DNA of 14,770 nucleotides from JAOUEE01 sp051011595. Its GTDB lineage: Bacteria; Actinomycetota; Acidimicrobiia; Acidimicrobiales; SHLQ01. The stretch spans positions 1 through 14,770 of the forward strand of contig JBPCTQ010000206.1 of the NCBI GenBank assembly GCA_051011595.1, given 5' to 3'. Made by a program: the position numbers and the translations under genes. Positions 1 through 6,058 of this stretch are shown piece by piece. The notes under the pieces were generated by a model. That model did no database searches and had not been told where the DNA came from. It was given only the letters and a program-made list of their open reading frames with translations. Each line of letters opens with the position of its first letter. Position 1 is the stretch's first letter.

Positions 1-2105
1 ACGACGACGACATCAAGGACACCATCCGGGGGTACGCAGCGGGCTACAACAGCTACCTGGAGCAGACGGGGGCCGCCAACGTGCCGGGCTACTGCGCCGG
101 AGAGGCCTGGGTGCGGCCCATCGACGAGTACGACTTGGCGGCCTACTACCGCGTGCTGATCGGCCGGGCGTCGATCGACCCGACCATCGACTTCATCAAC
201 AGCGCCGACCCACCGTCAACCGAAGGCGGCGAGGGCGAAACCGATTCAGGGTCCGCCGAAGGCGGCGGTGACAGCACAACCACCACCAGTCTCGATGACC
301 TCACACCGGAGACCACCACCGCCGGTTCGAACGCATGGGCCATCGGTCCCGAACGAACGGCCGAGGGCAACACCATGTTGGTGGGCAACCCTCACTTCCC
401 GTGGCAGGGGGCACTCCGCTTCTACGAGGTCCACCTCACCGTGCCCGGTGAGATCGATGTCTACGGCGCCTCACTCCTCGGCACTCCCGCCGTGCTCATC
501 GGATTCACCGAAGGAGTGGCCTGGAGCCACACGGTGTCGGCCGGGTCGCGCTTCACCGCCTACACCCTCGACCTGGTGGAGGGTGACCCCACCTCCTACG
601 TCTACGGCGACGAGGAACGGGCCATCGAAGAGGTGGAGGTCACCATCGACGTGATGGGCGACGACGGCACGGTGGCGCCGGTGACCGAGTCGATCTGGCT
701 CAGCCACTACGGCCCCATCCTCAACGTCGACCAGATCGGCGGCTGGACCAGTGAGCAGACCATTGCCCTTCGCGACGCCAACGCCGACAACGACGACGCC
801 TTCCCGCTGTTCCTCGACAAGAACCGGGCACAGTCCATGGACGAACTGCAGGCGGCCTACCAGGAGCACCAGGGCATTCCCTGGGTCAACACCGTGGCTG
901 CATCGGCCGAAGGGCGCATCTGGTACGCCGACACCTCGGCGGCCGCCAACCTGTCACCCGAGGCGGTCGAGGCCTTCTGGGCCCGAGCCGACGAGGACCT
1001 GGTCACGGCCATCGCCCTCGACAGCGGCTTGATCCTGCTCGACGGCAGCGACCCCATGAACGAGTGGGTCGACGACCCCGACGCCCGTGACCCAGGGGTG
1101 GTGCCGTTCAGCCAGACACCGCAGCTGGAGCGCAACGACTACGTCTTCAACGCCAACAACAGCTACTGGCTGGCCAACCCCGACGAGTTGATCGAAGGTT
1201 TCGATTCGCCGGTGTTCGGTCTGGCCGACACGGCCGTGTCCCCCCGACCTCGGGGCAACAACACCCAGCTCCGCGAGGAGAACGGCGACGCCGGCGACGA
1301 CGGGCTGTTCACCTTCGAGGAGATGCGCGATTCGGCCATCGGCAATCGGGTGTACACGGCCGACATCTTGAAGGACGACGTGGTGGTCCGATGCAACGAG
1401 GCCGCTGCGGCGGTCGACGACGACGGCACCTGGCAGCTGGCGTGCGACACCCTCGCCGGGTGGGACAATCGGGTCAACTCCGACAGCGTCGGCGCCGCCT
1501 TGTGGCGTGAGTTCATCGAGAGCTTCGAGAACGACGACTATGCCGACGCCGGCGTCTTGTTCGCCAACCCCTTCGATCCGGCCGACCCGGCCAACACCCC
1601 GAACGGTCTCTCGGACTCCGACGACATCATCGAGCGTCTCGATGCCTCCATCACCCGGTTGACCGCCGCCGGTTTCGCCATCGACGCGCCGCTCGGCGAT
1701 CTGCAGTTCGCCGAGCGTGGGGGCCAGACCATCCCCATCCACGGCGGCACCGAACGTGAGGGTGTGTCCAACGTCGTCGGTTCGGGGGGCAACGGCACCA
1801 CCACCGAGGAGTCGCTGCCCCGAGGCGACAGCATCGAAGGCTCTCGCAACCTGCGCACCGACGGGTACCCGATCGCCAACGGAACCAGCTTCATCTACGC
1901 CGTGGAGTTCGGACCCGATGGGCCCCGGGCCTCGTCGTTCGTGACCTACGGCAACACCGGTGATCCCTCCTCGCCGTTCTTCTCCGACCAGACCCAACGG
2001 TTCTCGGACAAGAACTGGAAGGATGTCGCCTTCACCGAAGCCGACGTCACTGCCGCCACCGTCGACTCCTACGACGTGTCGGCTCCCCGATCCAACGACG
2101 GCTGA
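1..2105 (+). CDS. Penicillin acylase family (S45) Ntn hydrolase, 5' partial
   Basis: The reading frame is open from base 3, so the N-terminus lies before the window. About 700 residues are visible. The family hydrolyses amide bonds of acylated substrates such as beta-lactams, acyl-homoserine lactones and lipopeptides, and matures by autocleavage into alpha and beta chains. The left edge (GYAAGYNSYL) is typical of the alpha-chain end. A spacer rich in Ser, Thr, Gly and acidic residues runs to the predicted cleavage site AG|SNAW. The nucleophile Ser is codon 327-329. His in GNPHFPW is residue 23 of the beta chain, matching the catalytic His23 known from PvdQ-type acylases. The NANNSYW motif, at about beta residues 275-281, supplies the oxyanion Asn. 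The beta chain is about 592 residues, normal for the family. Such enzymes are usually exported, but the signal peptide is not in view. The substrate cannot be told from sequence; an AHL or aculeacin-type acylase is as likely as a penicillin amidase. Confidence 0.93.
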   Translation, partial: DDDIKDTIRGYAAGYNSYLEQTGAANVPGYCAGEAWVRPIDEYDLAAYYRVLIGRASIDPTIDFINSADPPSTEGGEGETDSGSAEGGGDSTTTTSLDDLTPETTTAGSNAWAIGPERTAEGNTMLVGNPHFPWQGALRFYEVHLTVPGEIDVYGASLLGTPAVLIGFTEGVAWSHTVSAGSRFTAYTLDLVEGDPTSYVYGDEERAIEEVEVTIDVMGDDGTVAPVTESIWLSHYGPILNVDQIGGWTSEQTIALRDANADNDDAFPLFLDKNRAQSMDELQAAYQEHQGIPWVNTVAASAEGRIWYADTSAAANLSPEAVEAFWARADEDLVTAIALDSGLILLDGSDPMNEWVDDPDARDPGVVPFSQTPQLERNDYVFNANNSYWLANPDELIEGFDSPVFGLADTAVSPRPRGNNTQLREENGDAGDDGLFTFEEMRDSAIGNRVYTADILKDDVVVRCNEAAAAVDDDGTWQLACDTLAGWDNRVNSDSVGAALWREFIESFENDDYADAGVLFANPFDPADPANTPNGLSDSDDIIERLDASITRLTAAGFAIDAPLGDLQFAERGGQTIPIHGGTEREGVSNVVGSGGNGTTTEESLPRGDSIEGSRNLRTDGYPIANGTSFIYAVEFGPDGPRASSFVTYGNTGDPSSPFFSDQTQRFSDKNWKDVAFTEADVTAATVDSYDVSAPRSNDG

Positions 2106-2130
2106 CCGGGGCCAATCGTCACCGGCGTAT

Positions 2131-2151
2131 GGGTGGCCGCGACGGCCGCCC
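2131..2151 (+). terminator. GC-rich hairpin after acylase gene, possible terminator
   Basis: A nine-pair stem (2131-2139 with 2143-2151, one T-G wobble) closes a three-base loop CGA, 25 bases after the acylase stop codon. There is no T tract. Many high-GC actinobacterial terminators lack one, so termination is possible but unproven. Confidence 0.35.
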
Positions 2152-2199
2152 CCCAGCCGACGACGGCCGACGGCCACCGACAAGACTGCCCGAACCGTG

Positions 2200-2229
2200 A
2201 CGAACAGCCCCTAGAAAACCACTGTTCGT
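2200..2229. promoter_or_regulatory. Inverted repeat ACGAACAG-N14-CTGTTCGT upstream of glycosyltransferase
   Basis: Perfect 8-base arms at 2200-2207 and 2222-2229 are separated by 14 bases. The repeat ends five bases before a predicted -10 box and so spans the -35 region of the next gene. It could be an operator for a dimeric repressor. An RNA stem-loop at the end of the upstream transcript is the alternative. Confidence 0.35.
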
Positions 2230-2234
2230 GGTCG

Positions 2235-2253
2235 TAGGATGCGGAGCAGGAGG
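2235..2253 (+). promoter_or_regulatory. Predicted -10 box and Shine-Dalgarno of glycosyltransferase
   Basis: TAGGAT at 2235-2240 fits the actinobacterial TANNNT -10 box. AGGAGG at 2248-2253 is a full Shine-Dalgarno four bases before the ATG at 2258, which decides that start over an in-frame GTG at 2228. If transcription begins 6-7 bases after the -10 box, the leader is only about 10-12 bases. No good -35 hexamer is visible. Confidence 0.5.
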
Positions 2254-2257
2254 ACCC

Positions 2258-3439
2258 ATGCCGCATTCACGGTGGTCACGACGGGCTGGTCAACCCGCCA
2301 CCCAGCGCCTTCCCCGGATCGCCGGTCGGCCCAACGTGTTGACCTTCATCGTCAGCTACCCGACCTTCTCCGAGACGTACATGCACGAAGAGCTGCGGGC
2401 GCTGCGTCACGACGTCAACTTCGAAGTCATCACCTACAAGCCGTCGACTCATCCGCGTCGACAGCCCTTCGAACACCAGGTGATCCCCTACCCGGAGTCG
2501 TGCCCGGTGTACGGCAAGTGGCCCGATGTGAACTCGGCGTTCGACAGTCCGGCCCAGCAGGAGTTCATCGAACGCATCGACGAAGTGATCGACCGGTTCC
2601 GGCCCGACATGCTGCACGCCCATTACTTCGGGATGGTGCTGTTGCTGCGCCACCTGGCCCGCCGCCACGAGATCCCGTTCACGGTGCGCACCCATTCCAT
2701 GGACGTACTCAACGAACCACCGGAGAAGCTCGACGAGCTGGCCTTCGCGGCCAACAGCCGATGGTGTCGGCGGGTGTTGGCCTTCCCCCACTCTCGTCGT
2801 CGACTCATCAACCACGGCCTCGATCCGGCCAAGATCGAACCGTGCTGGCCGGTGGTCGATGTCTCGCGGTTCCGCCATCACCGGAAGGCCCGTCGGCGGG
2901 GGCCGGGTGCGGTCATGTGTGCCGGGCCGGCCATTCACAAGAAGGCCCACAACGACTTCGTCGACCTGGCGGCCACCGCGGCGCCGAATCGCCGATTCGA
3001 TCTCTACGCCGCCGGGCCCGACCTGCATCTCACCGAGGCTCACAACCAGGCCCTCGGCAACCCGGTCACCATCTCCTACGTCGACCCCAGCCGCATGCAC
3101 CGGGTGTATCCCCACTACGAGTGGCTCGTGTACCCATCCGATCCGGTGCGCAACAAGGTCGGCCTGCCCGTGTCGATCGCCGAAGCCCAGGCCGCCGGGG
3201 TCGGTGTGGTGTGGCGCGAACTACCGGGGCGCCGCGACGAACAGCTCGAGTTCCTCGGGGATGGCGGATTTCTCTACAACACCCTCGACGAGCTGCACCG
3301 GATCATCGCCGACCCCTACCCCGAGACGATGCGCCGAGCCGGCTACGCAGCCGCCGAACGTTGCGACGTGCAACAACACAAACACCTGCTCAGCGATGTC
3401 TGGACGGCGTCGGTGCGAGGACTGGCTCCCAGCGCCTGA
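2258..3439 (+). CDS. GT-B (GT4-like) glycosyltransferase
   Basis: A 393-residue protein with the organisation of a retaining GT4-type glycosyltransferase, which moves a sugar from a nucleotide donor to a polysaccharide, lipid or small-molecule acceptor, normally at the cytoplasmic face of the membrane. The N-terminal domain begins LTFIVSYPTFSETYMHEEL, the SET-type opening of many exopolysaccharide GT4 enzymes. It continues with the DMLHAHYFG strand-loop and the acceptor-side RTHSMDVL. The C-terminal domain carries CAGPAIHKKAHNDF (phosphate-binding Lys pair) and GLPVSIAEAQAAGVGVV, the E-x7-E-like donor-site signature, here weakened because the second Glu is not obvious. No membrane segment or signal peptide is seen. 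The start is the ATG after a strong Shine-Dalgarno. It stands alone rather than in a polysaccharide cluster, so donor and acceptor are unknown. Confidence 0.85.
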   Translation: MPHSRWSRRAGQPATQRLPRIAGRPNVLTFIVSYPTFSETYMHEELRALRHDVNFEVITYKPSTHPRRQPFEHQVIPYPESCPVYGKWPDVNSAFDSPAQQEFIERIDEVIDRFRPDMLHAHYFGMVLLLRHLARRHEIPFTVRTHSMDVLNEPPEKLDELAFAANSRWCRRVLAFPHSRRRLINHGLDPAKIEPCWPVVDVSRFRHHRKARRRGPGAVMCAGPAIHKKAHNDFVDLAATAAPNRRFDLYAAGPDLHLTEAHNQALGNPVTISYVDPSRMHRVYPHYEWLVYPSDPVRNKVGLPVSIAEAQAAGVGVVWRELPGRRDEQLEFLGDGGFLYNTLDELHRIIADPYPETMRRAGYAAAERCDVQQHKHLLSDVWTASVRGLAPSA

Positions 3440-3482
3440 GCGGCCGAGGACCGACGCTGTTCGCCGGTGCGATCGGCGCCGC

Positions 3483-3488
3483 TAGTCT
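3483..3488 (+). promoter_or_regulatory. Leaderless-type -10 box (TAGTCT) of dienelactone hydrolase
   Basis: TAGTCT fits TANNNT and ends six bases before the ATG at 3495. No Shine-Dalgarno precedes that ATG. The spacing places the expected transcription start on or next to the first base of the codon, which implies a leaderless mRNA. No convincing -35 hexamer is seen. Confidence 0.5.
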
Positions 3489-3494
3489 CCGGCC

Positions 3495-4211
3495 ATGGTC
3501 AGCACCCGAACCGAAACCGTCCCCACCGAGAGCGGCAGCTTTGCCGGCCACGTCGCCCTACCCCCATCGGGGTCGGGGCCCGGCCTGTTGGTGCTCCAGG
3601 AGATCTTCGGGGTCAACACCTACATACGTTCGGTGTGCGAACGCGTCGCCGAGATGGGGTACGTGGCCCTGGCGCCCGACATGTTCTGGCGCCAAGAGCC
3701 CGGCTTCGTGGTCGAACCCGACCAGGGCGAAGAGGGCATGCAGTCCGCGTTCGCCAAGATGGGTGGGTTCGACTGGGGAGCCGGCGCTGCCGACCTGGCG
3801 GCCGCCTTCGATCACCTGCAGGGCCTGCCCGAGTGCACGGGGCCGGCAGGGGTCATGGGGTTCTGTTTCGGCGGCACCCTCACCTTCCATGCCGCCGCCG
3901 ACCTCGATCCGGCGTGTGCCGTCTCCTACTACGGCTCGGGGGTGGCCGATGCCCTCGACGCCAAGGCCGACGCCGTCACCTGCCCGATCCTGTTCCACTT
4001 CGGCGACGACGACCCCTTCCTTCCCTACGAGAACGTGGAGCGAGTGGCAGCTCGCTTCGAGAACGCACCCAACGTCACGGTGGAGGTCCAGGCCGGCGCC
4101 GGCCACGCCTTCGACAACAACGTCAACCCGATGTTCTCCAACCCGACCGCCGCGGCCAACGCCTGGTCGATCACCGCCGAGCACCTGGCCCGCCACTTGC
4201 CCGTGGGCTGA
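3495..4211 (+). CDS. Dienelactone hydrolase family protein (carboxymethylenebutenolidase-like)
   Basis: A 238-residue alpha/beta hydrolase of the DLH family, matching the usual length of about 230-240. The classical enzyme opens dienelactone to maleylacetate in chloroaromatic and modified ortho-cleavage pathways in the cytoplasm. The catalytic triad can be read directly: Cys124 in GFCFGG, Asp in FGDDDPF (residues 171-173) and His204 in GAGHAF. Glu36 in LQEIFGVN, which in known DLH controls activation of the Cys thiolate, is also present. There is no signal peptide. The start is taken at an ATG with a -10 box just upstream. No other chloroaromatic genes are nearby, so the physiological substrate may be another lactone or ester. 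Its stop codon abuts that of the convergent glpD-like gene without any gap. Confidence 0.92.
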   Translation: MVSTRTETVPTESGSFAGHVALPPSGSGPGLLVLQEIFGVNTYIRSVCERVAEMGYVALAPDMFWRQEPGFVVEPDQGEEGMQSAFAKMGGFDWGAGAADLAAAFDHLQGLPECTGPAGVMGFCFGGTLTFHAAADLDPACAVSYYGSGVADALDAKADAVTCPILFHFGDDDPFLPYENVERVAARFENAPNVTVEVQAGAGHAFDNNVNPMFSNPTAAANAWSITAEHLARHLPVG

Positions 4212-5828
4212 TCAGGGGCGGCCGCTCTCGTCCCAGGCGGCCAGCTTGGTGGATGCCTCGTCGCCGAACAGGATCTCGGCCACCTCGGTGAGTCCGGGTG
4301 AGTCGAGGAAGTCGGCTTCGGGGACCACCTGACTGATCTTGGAACGCCGCCGCAGGAAGTCCTCCAGCCGGGTGACCATCTCGGACTGGGCGGCATGGTG
4401 CAATTCGACCCTGAGGTAGTCGGCCGAATCCATGATGTCGTCACCCATGGACGGGTCCTGCCGGATCTCCTCGAGCATGGCAAAGGCCCGCCGACCGTAC
4501 CGGCGCCACAACCGATGGGTGACCGGCTCCACGTCGGGTTTGTCGCGGATGTCGTCGAGGCGCATGAGCCGGGCCTGGCGGTAGAACTCCCGCCGGCTGG
4601 CCGCCCGAGGTTCGCCGTACCAGTCCCGGCGATCCCGATCGAGACGCACCCCGAGATCCTCGACTGCCTCGGCCACCTCCTCACCGACGTTGAGGCAGTC
4701 GGTGAGCTTGCCACCGAAGATGGTGACCACATCGCGGGCCCGGTCGAGCTCGATGTGGTGTTCGCGCGACAGCGACGTCCAATCGGTGTCTCGTCGATCG
4801 TCGCCGTCGTTGTCGACCACCAGAGGACGAACCCCGCACCGTTCGGCGATCACGTCGGTGGCCCGCAGCGGTTCGTCGAGGTCGAGACGGTTGTTGATCT
4901 GGCCGAGCAGGAAGTGGCGGTCCTCGTCGGTGACGCTGGTGCGCGGGTCGTCGACCCGCGTGTCGGTGGTTCCGATCACCGATCGGCGCCCCATCGGGAT
5001 GACGTAGAACAACCGTTGGGTGTCGTCGAAAAAGGCCAGCACGCGCCGATTGGGGGTGAGCTGGGGCACCACCAGGTGAATGCCCTTGCTGTACACGATG
5101 CGATGATCGGTGCGCAGACCCCAGTCGGCGTTGAGCTCGTCGACGAAGGGGCCGGCCGCATTGACGATGACACCGGCTCGGGCGGTGAAGGTGGTATCGG
5201 ACTCGCCGTCGCGGAGCTCGACCTCCCAGGTCTCCCCGATGCGTTGTGCGCCGGTGAGCTCCACATAGTTGACGCAGACCGCCCCGACGTCGATGGCCGA
5301 CCGCACGAAGCTGAACACGAAGCGCGCGTCGTTGTCGTTGAGAAAGGCGTCGTAGTACTCGATGCCGCCTCGCACACCGGTGGTGTCGATGATGGGTTCG
5401 TCGGTTTCGATGCGGCTGGCCGACAGGTGCCGGGGCCGTTTGGTCGAGAAGTTCCCGATCCCCCAGTAGGCAGCGCTGCCGAGAGTGGCCAGCCAGGGGG
5501 GAAACGGCGCCGAACGATCGAGGGCGGCCAGGAACCCGATCTGGGCGATGTTGGCCGGATAGGAACGCATGAGCCGGTTCCGCGACTTGCACAGCTCTCG
5601 AACCAGCTTGAGCTCGTAGTTCTCGAGGTACTTGAACCCGCCCCACACCAGGTTCGACGACTCCTGGCTCGTGAACCCGGCGAAGTCCCCGCGGTCGACC
5701 AGCGCCACCTTGGCCCCCCGGCTGGAGAGTACGGCGGCGGCCACGGCCCCGTTTATGCCCCCACCCACGATCACGACGTCGAAGGACCCTCCGGCCAGCT
5801 TCTCGAGGTTGGTACGGCGCAGTGACAT
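4212..5828 (-). CDS. glpD: FAD-dependent glycerol-3-phosphate dehydrogenase family protein (GlpD-like, divergent)
   Basis: A 538-residue flavoprotein of the GlpD/DAO family. The family oxidises sn-glycerol-3-phosphate to dihydroxyacetone phosphate and passes electrons to membrane quinone. Near the N-terminus is the Rossmann motif VIVGGGINGA with VDRGDF after it, which binds FAD. MGRRSVIGTTDTR and FGGKLT (Lys374) are the other family signatures, and the alpha-helical DAO C-terminal domain covers roughly residues 395-520. Two signatures depart from the textbook form: SSNLVWGGFKYLE has Trp62 where E. coli GlpD has His (LIHGGLRYLE), and GGKLTDCLN replaces GGKLTTYR. The substrate may therefore differ from simple glycerol-3-phosphate. 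No glpF or glpK is adjacent. The start is ATG 5828, preceded by a leaderless-type -10; GTG 5831 is an in-frame alternative. The gene is divergent from the SARP regulator, which may control it. Confidence 0.85.
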   Translation of the reverse strand: MSLRRTNLEKLAGGSFDVVIVGGGINGAVAAAVLSSRGAKVALVDRGDFAGFTSQESSNLVWGGFKYLENYELKLVRELCKSRNRLMRSYPANIAQIGFLAALDRSAPFPPWLATLGSAAYWGIGNFSTKRPRHLSASRIETDEPIIDTTGVRGGIEYYDAFLNDNDARFVFSFVRSAIDVGAVCVNYVELTGAQRIGETWEVELRDGESDTTFTARAGVIVNAAGPFVDELNADWGLRTDHRIVYSKGIHLVVPQLTPNRRVLAFFDDTQRLFYVIPMGRRSVIGTTDTRVDDPRTSVTDEDRHFLLGQINNRLDLDEPLRATDVIAERCGVRPLVVDNDGDDRRDTDWTSLSREHHIELDRARDVVTIFGGKLTDCLNVGEEVAEAVEDLGVRLDRDRRDWYGEPRAASRREFYRQARLMRLDDIRDKPDVEPVTHRLWRRYGRRAFAMLEEIRQDPSMGDDIMDSADYLRVELHHAAQSEMVTRLEDFLRRRSKISQVVPEADFLDSPGLTEVAEILFGDEASTKLAAWDESGRP

Positions 5829-5835
5829 CACGTGG

Positions 5836-5841
5836 ACGCTA
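5836..5841 (-). promoter_or_regulatory. Leaderless-type -10 box (TAGCGT) of glpD-like gene
   Basis: On the minus strand TAGCGT (TANNNT) ends seven bases before ATG 5828. There is no Shine-Dalgarno in the interval CCACGTG. This supports a leaderless transcript starting at or beside the ATG, and favours ATG 5828 over the overlapping GTG 5831. Confidence 0.5.
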
Positions 5842-5861
5842 TCGGCCGGTGTCCGCCACGA

Positions 5862-5871
5862 CGGTCGACCG
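5862..5871. promoter_or_regulatory. Perfect palindrome CGGTCGACCG at glpD -35 position
   Basis: This ten-base perfect palindrome lies 20 bases upstream of the glpD-like -10 box, so it overlaps the expected -35 position. It could be an operator. A palindrome this short can also occur by chance in GC-rich DNA. Confidence 0.25.
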
Positions 5872-5951
5872 GCTCGCCAAAACGGAGACGACCACGCGCT
5901 CGGACTCCTAGAGGGGCGTGAGACCGAACGCGTGGCCGTTGATTGCGGTTC

Positions 5952-6036
5952 CCGCGTGTGCCCGTGAGTCTGTCATCTGACGCTTTAGTCATTCTTGTCC
6001 GGAGAGTCGGATCGGTCACACACGCGGATTTCCGCG
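5952..6036. promoter_or_regulatory. Nested inverted repeats in glpD/SARP divergent intergenic region
   Basis: CCGCGTGTG (5952-5960) and CACACGCGG (6019-6027) form a perfect 9-base inverted repeat 58 bases apart. The right arm overlaps a second perfect inverted repeat, CGCGGA-TT-TCCGCG (6023-6036). A related but looser GCGG-TTC-CCGC lies at the left arm (5945-5955). TGAC-N6-GTCA at 5978-5991 sits between them. The roughly 230-base region 5829-6058 holds no gene I can support. The paired arms look like regulator sites for one or both flanking genes, possibly with DNA looping. Confidence 0.35.
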
Positions 6037-6058
6037 GGTTCGCGCCGCCGTGATACCC

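Noticed and set aside
954..2183. 409-codon minus-strand frame opposite the acylase gene
   Set aside because: It has no recognisable motif, and the plus strand carries all the Ntn hydrolase signatures.
2228..2257. GTG 2228 as glycosyltransferase start
   Set aside because: It has no Shine-Dalgarno, overlaps the inverted repeat and precedes the predicted -10 box. ATG 2258 has a full AGGAGG.
2239..4332. 697-codon plus-strand frame spanning the glycosyltransferase and dienelactone hydrolase
   Set aside because: It is Arg/Pro/Ser-rich out-of-frame translation of two well-supported genes.
4395..5825. 476-codon open frame on the plus strand opposite the glpD-like gene
   Set aside because: The translation has low-information composition without domains, and the minus strand encodes a clear FAD enzyme. 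Long antisense frames are expected in GC-rich coding DNA.
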